Program-made: the position numbers and the translations under genes
Shown here: piece by piece, positions 1 to 9,451 of the stretch
Layout: each line of letters starts with the position of its first letter
Position numbering within the stretch: the first letter of the stretch is position 1
The notes under the pieces: generated by a model
Database searches by the model: none
What the model was told of the DNA's origin: nothing
What the model saw: only the letters and a program-made list of their open reading frames with translations
Source of the DNA: an uncultured Clostridia bacterium
GTDB lineage: Bacteria > Bacillota > Clostridia > Oscillospirales > Ruminococcaceae
DNA length: 50,758 nt
Direction of reading: 5' to 3'
Assembly: GCA_947628615.1 (NCBI GenBank)
Contig: CANRAO010000010.1
Location: 1-50,758, forward strand

Positions 1-40
1 TTATCCTTTTTTGTGCCACCCGTTTTTCGAGTGCCTGATT

Positions 41-69
41 ATTATATCACACCATTTTTCCTTTGTCAA
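41..69 (-). promoter_or_regulatory. Sigma-A promoter reading leftward out of the window
   Basis: On the minus strand TTGACA (64-69) and TATAAT (41-46) are both perfect, with a 17-bp spacer. The gene it drives lies beyond the left edge, divergent from metK. Nothing coding is visible in bases 1-40. Confidence 0.75.
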
Positions 70-214
70 GGGGTTTTAAAAATTTTTTTATGAGTTTTTT
101 TAGCCATAATTATTAACAGAAAAACCTGTTTCTTTTGAATTTATTCGACAAGTTAGCTATACATATATTATAATGCATCAACTTTTTCTATCATTAAAAA
201 AATCTTGTTTTTTG

Positions 215-243
215 TTGACATATAAGTAAAGTAGTTGTATAAT
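215..243 (+). promoter_or_regulatory. metK promoter
   Basis: TTGACA (215-220), a 17-bp spacer and TATAAT (238-243) precede the SAM riboswitch. Transcription should begin near 250, just before the first riboswitch helix. Confidence 0.85.
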
Positions 244-255
244 AAGTCTACAACC

Positions 256-366
256 TTATCAAGAGTGGCGGAGGAAACAGGTCCTGTGAAGCCCGGCAAC
301 CTAATTCTTTTATTAAGGTGCTAAATCCTGCGGTAAGAACCGAAAGATGAGGAATTTAGGTGATAA
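256..366 (+). ncRNA. SAM-I (S-box) riboswitch in the metK leader
   Basis: The leader contains the S-box core: TTATCAAGAGTGGCGGAGG, the GGCCC-like stretch ending GAAGCCCGGCAACC, and a distal arm with GGTGCTAAATCC. The closing strand GGTGATAA (359-366) pairs with the initial TTATC. A terminator follows directly, so SAM binding should switch off transcription of the SAM synthetase gene. The family is recognised from sequence pattern; folding was done by eye. Confidence 0.93.
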
Positions 367-370
367 ATTC

Positions 371-405
371 AAGCGTTTCGGTTTTGAAGCGCTTTTTTAT
401 TTTTT
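371..405 (+). terminator. Riboswitch expression-platform terminator
   Basis: AAGCGTTTC (371-379) pairs with GAAGCGCTT (386-394) around a GGTTTT loop, followed by a T-rich run. It lies between the SAM aptamer and the metK ribosome binding site, as expected for a SAM-responsive off switch. Confidence 0.85.
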
Positions 406-418
406 AGGAGGAATATAA

Positions 419-1603
419 ATGTCAAGAAATCTTTTTACTTCTGAATCTGTAACAGAGGGACATCCTGATAAAATTTGCGATCAAATTTCAGATTCTATTT
501 TGGACGCAATGCTTGAGCAGGATCCTTATTCAAGGGTTGCCTGTGAAACAGTCACTACAACAGGAATGATTATGTGCATGGGTGAAATAACCACGAAGGC
601 ACAGGTTGATATTCCCGAAATAGTCAGACAGACTGTAAACAAAATAGGTTACAATAACGACGCTTACGGCTTCAACGGAAACACCTGTGCTGTTTTTACC
701 GCAATAGACAAGCAGTCTCCTGATATTGCACAAGGTGTTGATAACGCCTTAGAGGGTCGTGATGAAAACCTAAACGACATCGGTGCAGGAGATCAGGGTA
801 TGATGTTTGGATATGCCTGCAATGAAACTCCAGAGCTTATGCCAATGCCGATATCTCTGGCACATAAGCTGGCATTAAAGCTAACAGAAGTCAGAAAGAA
901 CGGAACTCTTCCCTATCTCCGTCCTGATGGGAAAACGCAGGTAACCGTTGAATATGACAGCAATAACAAGCCCTTTAGAATCGACGCTGTAGTTGTCTCA
1001 TCTCAGCACGATGAAAATGTTACTCTTGAGCAAATAAGAAACGACATTATTAAATACGTTGTAAAAGCTGTTATACCGAACGAACTTCTTGACGATAAAA
1101 CACAATATTTTGTAAATCCCACCGGCAGATTTGTTATCGGCGGACCTCACGGAGACAGCGGACTTACCGGCAGGAAAATTATAGTAGACACCTATGGCGG
1201 AATGGGACGTCACGGCGGCGGTGCATTCTCAGGAAAAGACCCCACAAAAGTTGATCGTTCGGCGGCTTATATGGCAAGATATGTTGCTAAAAATATTGTT
1301 GCCGCTGATCTTGCAGATAAATGCGAGGTTCAGCTTGCGTATGCAATCGGCGTTGCGTCGCCTGTTTCGGTTATGGTCGATATTAATACATTCGGAACAA
1401 GTAATTTGAGTTCTGAAAGAATAAGTGATGCAGTAAGAAAAGTTTTCGATCTTCGCCCGTCGGCTATTATCGAAACTTTAGGTCTTCGCAAGCCGATTTA
1501 CAGAAAACTTGCGGCGTACGGTCATATGGGACGTGAGGATCTAAATGTTGCTTGGGAGAAAATCGACAAAGTCGAAGAACTTAAAAAAGCTGTTTTATTA
1601 TAA
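419..1603 (+). CDS. metK: S-adenosylmethionine synthetase
   Basis: Makes S-adenosylmethionine from methionine and ATP in the cytoplasm. The 394-residue protein has the family length. It carries the N-terminal [17 protein letters not shown] motif, [12 protein letters not shown], and the phosphate-binding [17 protein letters not shown] with the following [20 protein letters not shown] strong AGGAGG lies 7-12 bases before the ATG. It sits alone behind a SAM-I riboswitch, so expression should fall when its product is abundant. Confidence 0.97.
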   Translation: MSRNLFTSESVTEGHPDKICDQISDSILDAMLEQDPYSRVACETVTTTGMIMCMGEITTKAQVDIPEIVRQTVNKIGYNNDAYGFNGNTCAVFTAIDKQSPDIAQGVDNALEGRDENLNDIGAGDQGMMFGYACNETPELMPMPISLAHKLALKLTEVRKNGTLPYLRPDGKTQVTVEYDSNNKPFRIDAVVVSSQHDENVTLEQIRNDIIKYVVKAVIPNELLDDKTQYFVNPTGRFVIGGPHGDSGLTGRKIIVDTYGGMGRHGGGAFSGKDPTKVDRSAAYMARYVAKNIVAADLADKCEVQLAYAIGVASPVSVMVDINTFGTSNLSSERISDAVRKVFDLRPSAIIETLGLRKPIYRKLAAYGHMGREDLNVAWEKIDKVEELKKAVLL

Positions 1604-1632
1604 TACAAAAAATTAATAAAGGGTGTTATAAA

Positions 1633-2361
1633 ATGAATTTATTCTTGATCCTGGCATTTTTATTTTTTATTGGCTCTGTTTCGGGCTGGCTTCTTGAACT
1701 GCTTTTTCGGCGTTATTTTTCCAGTTCCAATCCGGAACGAAAATGGATCAATCCTGGATTTTGCATCGGTCCGTATCTGCCATTGTACGGCGTCGGTTTA
1801 TGCGTATTATATTTATTAGCTTCTCTTAATATCTTTAGTATGATCGATCCTGTTTTTAATAAAGCTTTAATTTTCATTCTTATGGCTGTATGTATGACTG
1901 CTGTTGAATACATAGCCGGAATTATAAGTGTAAAAGTATTTAAAATTCGTTTGTGGGATTACAGTAATGAATGGGGAAATATTCAAGGAATTATCTGTCC
2001 TAAATTTTCACTGATTTGGGCATTGCTTGGTTCTGTATATTACTTTCTTATTCACCCTTATATCCTCAACTCTTTGAAATGGCTGTCGCAGAATCTTGCA
2101 TTCTCCTTCGTTATCGGACTGTTTTTCGGCATTTTTATAATTGACGCCGTAAAATCTGCTCAGCTTATTACAAAGCTCAAAAGATTTGCTGATGAAAAGG
2201 ATGTTATCGTTAAATATGAACACCTCAAAGAATATATTCGTAAAAAACAGGAAAAAGCAAGTCAGAAGCATTACTTTTTCCGTCCGTTTCATTCTAATCA
2301 AGCAATAACCGAAAATTTGAAAGAAATGTTTGAGTCTTTTGAAAAGTATAAGAAACACTAA
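1633..2361 (+). CDS. CmpB-like putative ABC transporter permease (PF06541-type membrane protein)
   Basis: A 242-residue polytopic membrane protein with about five hydrophobic segments (residues about 3-22, 45-68, 78-103, 122-147 and 155-178) and a basic, charged C-terminal tail. The stretches GWLLELLFRRY, NPGFCIGPYLPLYG and WDYSNEWGNIQGIICPKFS match the family annotated as putative ABC transporter permease (CmpB). The real function of this family is not established and no ATPase partner is nearby. It follows metK by 29 bases and may share its riboswitch-controlled transcript. Confidence 0.75.
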   Translation: MNLFLILAFLFFIGSVSGWLLELLFRRYFSSSNPERKWINPGFCIGPYLPLYGVGLCVLYLLASLNIFSMIDPVFNKALIFILMAVCMTAVEYIAGIISVKVFKIRLWDYSNEWGNIQGIICPKFSLIWALLGSVYYFLIHPYILNSLKWLSQNLAFSFVIGLFFGIFIIDAVKSAQLITKLKRFADEKDVIVKYEHLKEYIRKKQEKASQKHYFFRPFHSNQAITENLKEMFESFEKYKKH

Positions 2362-2373
2362 ATATAACTACCT

Positions 2374-2409
2374 AAAAAAAGGTTGCCTGATTATCAGGCA
2401 GCCTTTTTT
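2374..2409. terminator. Bidirectional terminator between the metK unit and gpsA
   Basis: GGTTGCCTGA/TCAGGCAGCC forms a 10-bp stem with a TTA loop, flanked by A7 on the left and T6 on the right. It can stop both the rightward metK unit and the leftward gpsA unit. Confidence 0.9.
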
Positions 2410-3409
2410 ATAATACTATTCTCTCATTCTCATTTGAACTCGGTCTTGTCATAAGCTCTTTTAATGCAATATCAACCTGTTTTCCCTCAAACAAAACCGA
2501 ATACAGCTGTTCTGTTATAGGCATCTCGACTCCCTGAGACTTTGCAAGCGCATATGCTGTTTTTGTACAGTAATAACCCTCAACCGTTCCGACCATTCTC
2601 ACAGCTTCTTCAGGAGTACTGCCTTTTCCAATTAAAATCCCCGCACGTCGGTTTCGTGAATGCATACTTGTGCAGGTAACGATCAAATCTCCTATTCCTG
2701 TGAGACCTGCAAACGTGCTGGTGCTTGCCCCTAATGACACACCTAGACGGGCAATTTCACTGATACCTCTTGTCATAAGAGCCGCTTTTGTGTTATCACC
2801 AAAGCCCATACCATCGCATATACCTGCAGCAAGAGCAATTATATTTTTCAGCGAACCGCCTATTTCACAGCCTATAATATCATCATTTATATAAATTCTC
2901 AATACCTGACTTGACATATTTTCCTGAATATGTTTTGCCGCCTCGTGATCTTTTGAAGATACAACAACAGTTGTAGGGATCCCTTTTGCAAGCTCCTCTG
3001 CGTGAGAAGGACCTGTAAGCACAACTACTCGGTTTTTATCAAACACCTCCGAAACTACAACGCTCATACGCTTTAACGTTCCGTTCTCTAAACCCTTAGA
3101 GGTATTTACTATATAGGTGTTTTCGCTCATAAATGGCTTTGCTGTTTCGCAGGTCTCTCTGACAAATGAAGAAGGTATACCCACAACAGCTATATCCTTA
3201 TCCCTGACGCAGGAAATATCAGTTGTCAGTTTTATGCTTTTGGGAATAATAGCTCCGGGCAGCTTTGCTTTTAGCTCTCCCGTTCTCTCAATAGCATCAA
3301 TTTCATCTTTGAACTTCGACCACACAGTTACATTATGCCCCAGCTTGTCGCACATAACAGCAAGCGAAAGCCCAAATCCACCCGAACCAAGTATAACAAT
3401 ATCCGACAT
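2408..3409 (-). CDS. gpsA: Glycerol-3-phosphate dehydrogenase [NAD(P)+]
   Basis: Reduces dihydroxyacetone phosphate to sn-glycerol 3-phosphate for phospholipid synthesis. The 333-residue protein begins with the NAD-binding GSGGFGLSLA motif and has VNTSKGLE, LTGPSHAEE and the substrate-binding CEIGGSLKNIIALAAGI region. It is the last gene of the leftward yceD-rpmF-der-plsY-gpsA run. Pairing with plsY is logical because PlsY acylates the product of GpsA. Confidence 0.96.
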   Translation of the reverse strand: MSDIVILGSGGFGLSLAVMCDKLGHNVTVWSKFKDEIDAIERTGELKAKLPGAIIPKSIKLTTDISCVRDKDIAVVGIPSSFVRETCETAKPFMSENTYIVNTSKGLENGTLKRMSVVVSEVFDKNRVVVLTGPSHAEELAKGIPTTVVVSSKDHEAAKHIQENMSSQVLRIYINDDIIGCEIGGSLKNIIALAAGICDGMGFGDNTKAALMTRGISEIARLGVSLGASTSTFAGLTGIGDLIVTCTSMHSRNRRAGILIGKGSTPEEAVRMVGTVEGYYCTKTAYALAKSQGVEMPITEQLYSVLFEGKQVDIALKELMTRPSSNENERIVL

Positions 3410-3429
3410 AATAATCCTCCAAAATATAT

Positions 3430-4086
3430 TTAGCCCTTACTCTTGAAACTCAGCTTATTTTCTTCGTGGTTTTTAAGTCTTATTATATTCGCCTTATGTT
3501 TATATATAATCAGCACAGCCAGTAAAACAGCAAAAAGAACATTTATCCATACACCGTCATAACCTCTAAGCAGTTGAGTAATGCCCGTCAGGAACGGACA
3601 GAAAGTCATAGATACTATAGACCCCAAAGAAACATATTTAGTAATTGATACAATAATAATAAATACAGCTAAACATAAGAGAGTTGTAACTGGGTCAACT
3701 GCAAGCATTGTAGTGCAGGCAGTCAGAACGCCTTTTCCGCCCTTGAAACCATAGTATAACGGAAAAACGTGTCCGAGCACTACACATACTCCCGCAACAT
3801 ATCCTATAAACAAACTGTCGCCAAAAAACTGAACACTCAAAATGTCAGTTACAATAAAACGTGCTAAGACTACCGCAATTACACCCTTGAACAGGTCGCA
3901 CAAAAGAGTTATCAAAGCAGGTACTTTTCCGTAAACTCTCAAAACATTGGTCAAACCCGCACTTTTACTGCCGTAATTTCTTATATCATCGTGCTTTAGC
4001 AGTCTGCATACAATCAGTGCAGAATTAAAGCTGCCGAAAAGATACGAAGCTATTGCAGTAACAGCTATACATAAAAATTCAATCAT
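3430..4086 (-). CDS. plsY: Acyl-phosphate:glycerol-3-phosphate acyltransferase
   Basis: Transfers an acyl group from acyl-phosphate to glycerol 3-phosphate, the first step of phosphatidic acid synthesis in most Gram-positives. The 218-residue integral membrane protein shows FGSFNSALIVCRLLK near the N-terminus and the signature YYGFKGGKGVLTA near residue 110. It lies 20 bases upstream of gpsA and 13 downstream of der, so co-transcription is likely. Confidence 0.93.
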   Translation of the reverse strand: MIEFLCIAVTAIASYLFGSFNSALIVCRLLKHDDIRNYGSKSAGLTNVLRVYGKVPALITLLCDLFKGVIAVVLARFIVTDILSVQFFGDSLFIGYVAGVCVVLGHVFPLYYGFKGGKGVLTACTTMLAVDPVTTLLCLAVFIIIVSITKYVSLGSIVSMTFCPFLTGITQLLRGYDGVWINVLFAVLLAVLIIYKHKANIIRLKNHEENKLSFKSKG

Positions 4087-4099
4087 AAAATTCTCCCTG

Positions 4100-5431
4100 T
4101 TATTTTGTGTCGTTTGCTCCTCTTTCTCTCACTATAAATCTCATAGGAGTTCCTTCCAGACCAAACGTTTCGCGAATCTGATTTTCCAGATACCTCTGAT
4201 ATGAAAAATGAAACAGCTCCGCTTTATTTACAAATATAACGAATGTCGGCGGTTTTGTTGTCGGCTGAGTGATATAGTAAATTTTAAGCCGTTTGCCCTT
4301 ATCAGACGGTGGCTGAACTCTGCTTGTTGCATAAGCCAAAACATCGTTGAGCTTTCCTGTTGAAATTCTTATAGAATTTTTCTCAGCAACATATTTTATA
4401 ATGTCAAACAGCTTAACTAATCTCTGACCTGTCTTTGCAGAAATGAACACAAAAGGAACATACGACATAAAGCTGAAATCGTTCTTCAGCTTATTTGTGT
4501 ATTCAGACATAGTGTTTGTATCCTTTTCAACAGCGTCCCATTTGTTGACTGCTACAACACAAGCCTTTCCCTGCTCATGGGCATATCCTGCAACCTTTGA
4601 ATCCTGCTCGGTAAAGCCTACAGTCGCATCTATTACAATTACTGCAACATCTGCTCTGTCAACCGCCATATACGCCCTAAGAACACTGTATTTCTCTATG
4701 CTTTCAAGAACCTTAGACTTTCTCCTGATACCTGCTGTATCAATGAATATAAACTTTCCTTTTTCATTTTCAACTTCTGTATCGGTGGCATCTCTGGTAG
4801 TACCGGCGATTTCTGATACGATAAGTCTTTCCTCGCCGCAGATCTTATTTATTATTGAAGACTTGCCTGCATTCGGCTTTCCGATGACCGCAACCTTGAT
4901 AGTGTCATCATCGTCGTTTTCCTCAGTTGTATCAGGAAAATATTTTATTACCTCGTCAAGCAAATCACCCGTTCCGTGTCCGTGAATTGAAGAAACAGCA
5001 ATGGGATCGCCGATACCGAGATTATAAAACTCGTAAAACTCCGGTGGCGGATCGCCGATATTATCACATTTATTAACGCATAGAACAACAGGCTTTCCCG
5101 ACTTCATAAGCATTTTAGCTACATCATAGTCATTAGCAGTTACACCTGTTTTTATATCAGTTATGAAAATTATTACATCTGCACTAGTTATTGCCACCTC
5201 TGCCTGACGCTTCATCTGTGTAAGAATAAAATCGTCGGTTTTAGTCTCAATACCGCCTGTATCGACAAGCATAAACTGATTGCCCAGCCATTCGCATTTA
5301 GAGTAGATTCTATCTCTTGTAACTCCCGGTGTATCCTCCACAATTGACAGCTTTTGCCCTATAAGCTTGTTAAACAGCGTAGATTTTCCCACATTAGGTC
5401 TGCCGACAATAGCAGCTATCGGTAATGCCAT
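4100..5431 (-). CDS. der: Ribosome biogenesis GTPase Der (EngA)
   Basis: A double-GTPase factor for 50S ribosomal subunit assembly. The 443 residues hold two G domains: GRPNVGKST (residue 10) with DTPG and NKCD, and GKPNAGKSS (near residue 185) with DTAG and NKWD. A C-terminal KH-like domain follows. A GGAGG ribosome binding site precedes the ATG. Length and domain order are standard. Confidence 0.97.
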   Translation of the reverse strand: MALPIAAIVGRPNVGKSTLFNKLIGQKLSIVEDTPGVTRDRIYSKCEWLGNQFMLVDTGGIETKTDDFILTQMKRQAEVAITSADVIIFITDIKTGVTANDYDVAKMLMKSGKPVVLCVNKCDNIGDPPPEFYEFYNLGIGDPIAVSSIHGHGTGDLLDEVIKYFPDTTEENDDDDTIKVAVIGKPNAGKSSIINKICGEERLIVSEIAGTTRDATDTEVENEKGKFIFIDTAGIRRKSKVLESIEKYSVLRAYMAVDRADVAVIVIDATVGFTEQDSKVAGYAHEQGKACVVAVNKWDAVEKDTNTMSEYTNKLKNDFSFMSYVPFVFISAKTGQRLVKLFDIIKYVAEKNSIRISTGKLNDVLAYATSRVQPPSDKGKRLKIYYITQPTTKPPTFVIFVNKAELFHFSYQRYLENQIRETFGLEGTPMRFIVRERGANDTK

Positions 5432-5463
5432 AAATCTTAATCCTCCAGGTAGAATTTTTACAC

Positions 5464-5499
5464 GAAAAAAGCAGAGAAGGAAAACTCCACCTCTGCTTT
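5464..5499 (-). terminator. Terminator-like hairpin between rpmF and der
   Basis: On the minus strand AAAGCAGAG (5491-5499) pairs with CTCTGCTTT (5468-5476), followed by a T run. It lies between rpmF and der, so it probably lowers read-through into der-plsY-gpsA rather than ending the operon fully. Confidence 0.8.
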
Positions 5500-5508
5500 A
5501 CAAAGATG

Positions 5509-5697
5509 TTATTTATCGTCACTTTTCTTGATAACTTCTACACCTTTATAAAATCCGCAATTTTTACAAACTTTATGTGGAGCTGTAAGCTCGCCGCAAT
5601 TAGAACACTTGCTTAATGCCGGTGCGTCTAATTTCCAAACAGCAGAACGTCTTTTATCACGTCTTGCTTTGGATACCTTTCTCTTTGGTACTGCCAT
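5509..5697 (-). CDS. rpmF: 50S ribosomal protein L32
   Basis: A 62-residue ribosomal protein starting MAVPKRKVSKARRDKRR, with a zinc ribbon of two CxxC pairs (CSNC and CKNC). It follows the DUF177 gene, the standard yceD-rpmF arrangement, with an AGGAGG before its start. Confidence 0.96.
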   Translation of the reverse strand: MAVPKRKVSKARRDKRRSAVWKLDAPALSKCSNCGELTAPHKVCKNCGFYKGVEVIKKSDDK

Positions 5698-5745
5698 TGT
5701 GGCACCTCCTCTTAGGATATTTTTAATTAAGTATTGTTGCGGCTA

Positions 5746-6195
5746 TTAACTCTTTGAGCATTCGCAAGAAGCTTCATTGAGGTTTTGTCCACAAACGAAG
5801 CACAAGCCCTTGCAGTCTTCCTTACACAATATCTTTGAAGGCAGCTGCAACAATAAATCAGAAATAGCCAACTCATTCAAGTCAAGAACCATATTTTCGC
5901 ACACTATATGTCCGTCGTCCTCTTTTTGAGAACTGCGAACGATCGTATGCTCAAAATCATAATCATATTCCCGCTCGAAATTTTTAAGACATCTGTCACA
6001 AACGTGATTCAAAACAAAACTTACATTAATTTTTAATGTTACAATTCCCGCTCTGTTTTCGACTTCTCCGTTTATAGATACAGGTGTTTTGAATGAAACC
6101 GCTTTATAACCGTCAAGCTCGTCAAGTGGTATTTTATAATTGATCTCTTTACGCTCGCCAATTATATCAAAAAGCTGTTTTAGTTGAATTTTCAT
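5746..6195 (-). CDS. yceD: YceD/DUF177 family protein
   Basis: A 149-residue member of the DUF177 family, which nearly always precedes rpmF and has been linked to 23S rRNA accumulation. Cysteines near the middle (CDRC) and the C-terminal CKEDCKGLC..CGQNLN..C form the typical zinc-binding pattern. It is the first gene behind the promoter at 6223-6251. Confidence 0.88.
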   Translation of the reverse strand: MKIQLKQLFDIIGERKEINYKIPLDELDGYKAVSFKTPVSINGEVENRAGIVTLKINVSFVLNHVCDRCLKNFEREYDYDFEHTIVRSSQKEDDGHIVCENMVLDLNELAISDLLLQLPSKILCKEDCKGLCFVCGQNLNEASCECSKS

Positions 6196-6222
6196 CCTAA
6201 CACCTCAAACATCACAAATTAC

Positions 6223-6251
6223 ATTATAACTATTATAATTTACATTGTCAA
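6223..6251 (-). promoter_or_regulatory. Promoter of the yceD-rpmF-der-plsY-gpsA run
   Basis: Minus-strand TTGACA (6246-6251), a 17-bp spacer and TATAAT (6223-6228), about 30 bases before the DUF177 start codon. Confidence 0.85.
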
Positions 6252-6292
6252 TAGTTTTTATGTAATTTTAAAACAAACTAATGCTTTAAGTC

Positions 6293-6694
6293 TTACATAA
6301 ACGCCTTTACTCTGTCAGGAAGCTCCTGTGCATCGGTTGAAACCGTAAAAACTATATTAACGTCTTTTGCATGAGCATTCAGCTTTTCAAACATAGCGCC
6401 AAGCTTGTCATAATCCCTTCCCCCGATTTTCAAAATACCATCTATGAAAACCTCCTGAATATCATAGTTTCCTGCAAGCATACCTGTTACAAAGCCGTAA
6501 AATGTATCAAAGCTGTCAATTGCATACTCATCTGCATCAACAAGTCTTACACTGTGAGGAAGATCATATGTGAGCTTCATTCCCTTTTCAATACAAACAA
6601 CATTACCCGTTGCTTTATTTGAAGCCTCAGTAATTTTGTCAACTAAGATTTTCGTTTTTCCTGTTCCTTTTTTTCCTGTTATAATGCTGATCAT
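6293..6694 (-). CDS. Small P-loop NTPase of unknown role
   Basis: A 133-residue protein opening with MISIITGKKGTGKTKILVDK, a clear Walker A (GKKGTGKT) within the first 15 residues. A hydrophobic strand ending in an acidic residue (VFIDGIL) near position 100 could be Walker B. An in-frame upstream ATG exists at 6724, but GGAG lies 7 bases before the ATG at 6694, so the shorter form is chosen. It lies downstream of pgi, separated by hairpins. I do not recognise a specific function; a protein reading GTP or ATP state is possible. Confidence 0.7.
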   Translation of the reverse strand: MISIITGKKGTGKTKILVDKITEASNKATGNVVCIEKGMKLTYDLPHSVRLVDADEYAIDSFDTFYGFVTGMLAGNYDIQEVFIDGILKIGGRDYDKLGAMFEKLNAHAKDVNIVFTVSTDAQELPDRVKAFM

Positions 6695-6700
6695 AACAAC

Positions 6701-6760
6701 ACTCCGTTCCGCCCCTTCGGGCAAATTTATTTTAACGGACAGACCTGTCCGAAAATGGAT
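6701..6760 (-). terminator. Hairpins between pgi and the P-loop gene
   Basis: On the minus strand CGGACAG-GT-CTGTCCG (perfect 7-bp arms) is followed by TTAAAAT, and then by GCCC-GAAG-GGGC just before the ribosome binding site. The first may terminate pgi inefficiently. The second could affect start-site access of the small NTPase gene. Confidence 0.5.
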
Positions 6761-6791
6761 TAAAATATTAATTAATAGTAAATAAAATTGA

Positions 6792-8123
6792 TTACTTCAG
6801 CTTTTCCTCAAGAGCAGCCTTCTGATCTTCATAACCCGGCTTTCCTAAAAGTGCAAACATATTTTTCTTGTAGCTCTCAACACCCGGCTGATTGAACGGA
6901 TTTACGCCTAAAATATATCCCGAAACAGCGCAAGCCTTTTCAAAGAAATATACCATCTCGCCGAAATTTTCCTCGTCAAGTGCGTCAACCTCAATGACTA
7001 CGTTAGGTACTCCTCCGTCAGTATGAGCCAAAATCGTTCCTTCAAAAGCCTTTCTGTTTACATCAGACATATTCTGATTTGTAAGAAAGTTTAAGCCGTC
7101 TAAATTTTCAGCGTCCTCCTCTAAGAACAGATCACGCTTAGGTTTTTTTATATCAACGACCGTCTCAAACATGATTCTCGAACCATCCTGAATAAACTGT
7201 CCCAGTGAATGAAGGTCAGTTGAGAAGGTAGCTGACGATGGGAATATACCCTTGTTATCCTTACCCTCGCTTTCGCCGAAAAGCTGTTTCCACCATTCTG
7301 CCATCATTGTAAATGCAGGCTCATATGAAACAAGCATTTCAACCGACTTGCCCTTTCTGTTCAATATATTTCTTACAGCCGCATACTTATAGCAGTCGTT
7401 ACCGTCGTCCTTTGAGTATTTTTCCATTCCATTCTTTGCGCCTGCCATTATCTTATCAATATCGCAGCCGGCAACTGCAATAGGTAACAAACCAACTGCC
7501 GTCAGAACAGAAAATCTTCCGCCGACGTCGTCTGCTATTACAAATGTCTCATAACCCTCTTTGTCGGAAAGCTCCTTTAATGTTCCCTTTTTAGCGTCAG
7601 TAGTTGCAAAAATTCTGTTCTTTGCTTCATCTTTGCCGTACTTATCCTCAACTAGCTTTTTAAAAATCCTGAAAGCAAGCGCTGGTTCTGTAGTTGTTCC
7701 AGACTTGGAGATAACATTTACACAAATATCCTTGCCCTCGCATATTGATAGAATTTCCTGAAGATATGTCGGATTTATATTGTTTCCGACAAAATATATA
7801 TCTGGAGTATCTTTCTTTAAGTTGTTATAAAACGGCGACTTCAAAAGCTCAATAGCTGCTCTTGCTCCCAGATATGAACCGCCTATTCCTATTACAATGA
7901 GAATATCTGCCTTTTCCTTTATTCTTTCAGCCGCTGCCTTAATTCGTTCAAACTCGTCCTTATCGTAATTTTTAGGAAGGTCAACCCATCCTAAAAAATC
8001 ATTTCCCAAACCGTTTCTTTTTTCAATTGTATTGTGCGCTTCACTTATCTGCGCCTTCATCGCTTCCATTTCGTGTTCTCCAATAAAAGAACCTAGATGC
8101 TTCATATTTAATCTTATTGCCAC
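6792..8123 (-). CDS. pgi: Glucose-6-phosphate isomerase
   Basis: Interconverts glucose 6-phosphate and fructose 6-phosphate in glycolysis. The 443-residue protein is of the shorter bacterial Pgi type. It shows [17 protein letters not shown], the signature [27 protein letters not shown] and a C-terminal [16 protein letters not shown] with the conserved lysine. It has its own promoter (8157-8185). Confidence 0.97.
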   Translation of the reverse strand: MAIRLNMKHLGSFIGEHEMEAMKAQISEAHNTIEKRNGLGNDFLGWVDLPKNYDKDEFERIKAAAERIKEKADILIVIGIGGSYLGARAAIELLKSPFYNNLKKDTPDIYFVGNNINPTYLQEILSICEGKDICVNVISKSGTTTEPALAFRIFKKLVEDKYGKDEAKNRIFATTDAKKGTLKELSDKEGYETFVIADDVGGRFSVLTAVGLLPIAVAGCDIDKIMAGAKNGMEKYSKDDGNDCYKYAAVRNILNRKGKSVEMLVSYEPAFTMMAEWWKQLFGESEGKDNKGIFPSSATFSTDLHSLGQFIQDGSRIMFETVVDIKKPKRDLFLEEDAENLDGLNFLTNQNMSDVNRKAFEGTILAHTDGGVPNVVIEVDALDEENFGEMVYFFEKACAVSGYILGVNPFNQPGVESYKKNMFALLGKPGYEDQKAALEEKLK

Positions 8124-8156
8124 TTTCCAATTTCCTTTCTAATTTTAACTAATATT

Positions 8157-8185
8157 ATTTTACTATAAAACAAGTTTTTTTTCAA
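8157..8185 (-). promoter_or_regulatory. pgi promoter
   Basis: Minus-strand TTGAAA (8180-8185), a 17-bp spacer and TAAAAT (8157-8162), upstream of the pgi start codon. Confidence 0.6.
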
Positions 8186-8245
8186 GTGCTCTTTTTGCAA
8201 CTTTATGTAACAATTAAGTTTTTGTGCAACTAATACAATTTTTAT

Positions 8246-9451
8246 CTAATTTCTTAGTAAACTTAACAAGAGTTTGCCAAACGCACTTACTAAATCTATA
8301 CGCTTTACGTCACTCTTAGTATATATATTGCGTTTTAATAATTCCTTTGAACCCATACGGAATACCAGCTCGCCTATTTTTGTATTTTTTGCAACCGGAG
8401 CTTCCAACTTGCTCATTCTGTCAAATGTAACGCTTATCTTCCCTGCTGTTCCCCTTTTAATAACAACACTTGCAGTTCCGTCAACATAGGTATCAGTTTT
8501 TAATTCAAAACCGTGAGTTACATTAATAGGTTCTACAGCGTCCTTAGGAACGTCTGGAGCATATAAATCAAACCCTTCAAATCCGAAATCAAGCAATTCC
8601 CTTGCATCACTCGCCCTGCTGTCGCTATCTTTAGTTTTAATTGCAACAGCTATCAAACTCAGCTTATTCCTTGATGCTGATGCGGAAATACAGTTTCCTG
8701 CCTTATCTGATGAACACGCTTTAAGTCCGCTTATACCTTTATAATTTTTTACAAGAGTATTGAGATTAACTAGCTCTGCTTTTCCTCCCCTTACACTGTC
8801 CATCCAGGTTGTGAAGAAGCCTTTCAAACTTTCATACTTTACAAGTTCAGCAGATAAAATGGCAATATCCTTAGCGGTGGAAATATTAGAAGAACTTATA
8901 CCCGTACAGTCAACAAATTTTGTATTCTTCATTCCAAGCGATTTGGCACGGTTGTTCATAGCCCTGACAAATGCCGTCTCACTTCCCGATATGCCTTCCG
9001 CCAAGACAACGCTTGCGTCGTTTGCATTTCCAATAGTAACAGACTTTAAAAGCTCCCTTATACTTATCTTCTCACCGACATCCAACCAAATCTGCGAACC
9101 TTTTCTAGAATTTGCCTCAGCAGACGTTATGAACTTTCTGTCAAGCGTGAATTCCTTATCAGTTTTTAGCTTTTCAGCAGTCAGAAGTATTGTCATAAGT
9201 TTCGTGAGATATGAGACAGGAACTCTTTCATTTGCTTTTTTACCGAATATTACAGTCTTTGTTGACGCTTCATACAGCACTGCATTTTCTGCCGTAACTG
9301 ATACTTCCGATTTTTTATGTTCCTTTGCAGAATTCAACGCCGCAGCAACGGCTTCTTCTGACCTTGCACCGTCAGCAAATGCCTTTGTGAAAAATAACGA
9401 CATCGTTATTATGCAAAGCACTAGAGCGAATATATTTTTTACTATTCTCAT
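8246..9451 (-). CDS. DacF-like D-alanyl-D-alanine carboxypeptidase homologue with degenerate active site
   Basis: A 401-residue secreted member of the PBP5/DacF family, with a signal peptide (about residues 1-27, cleaving near AFADG), a carboxypeptidase fold and a C-terminal PBP5_C-like region ending in an amphipathic helix (VSAFGKLLLSLLRN). Family members trim the terminal D-Ala of peptidoglycan stems using SxxK, SxN and KTG motifs. Here the ungapped alignment gives PVSYLTKLMT, with Tyr where the nucleophile Ser should be, NAN in place of SxN (IGNANDAS), and KAC in place of KTG (GLKACSSDKAGN). The fold is clear, but catalysis is doubtful. Confidence 0.85.
   Translation of the reverse strand: MRIVKNIFALVLCIITMSLFFTKAFADGARSEEAVAAALNSAKEHKKSEVSVTAENAVLYEASTKTVIFGKKANERVPVSYLTKLMTILLTAEKLKTDKEFTLDRKFITSAEANSRKGSQIWLDVGEKISIRELLKSVTIGNANDASVVLAEGISGSETAFVRAMNNRAKSLGMKNTKFVDCTGISSSNISTAKDIAILSAELVKYESLKGFFTTWMDSVRGGKAELVNLNTLVKNYKGISGLKACSSDKAGNCISASASRNKLSLIAVAIKTKDSDSRASDARELLDFGFEGFDLYAPDVPKDAVEPINVTHGFELKTDTYVDGTASVVIKRGTAGKISVTFDRMSKLEAPVAKNTKIGELVFRMGSKELLKRNIYTKSDVKRIDLVSAFGKLLLSLLRN

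Noticed and set aside
4443-4985. 180-codon plus-strand ORF opposite der
   Set aside because: It is antisense to a highly conserved gene and shows no ribosome binding site or recognisable domain.
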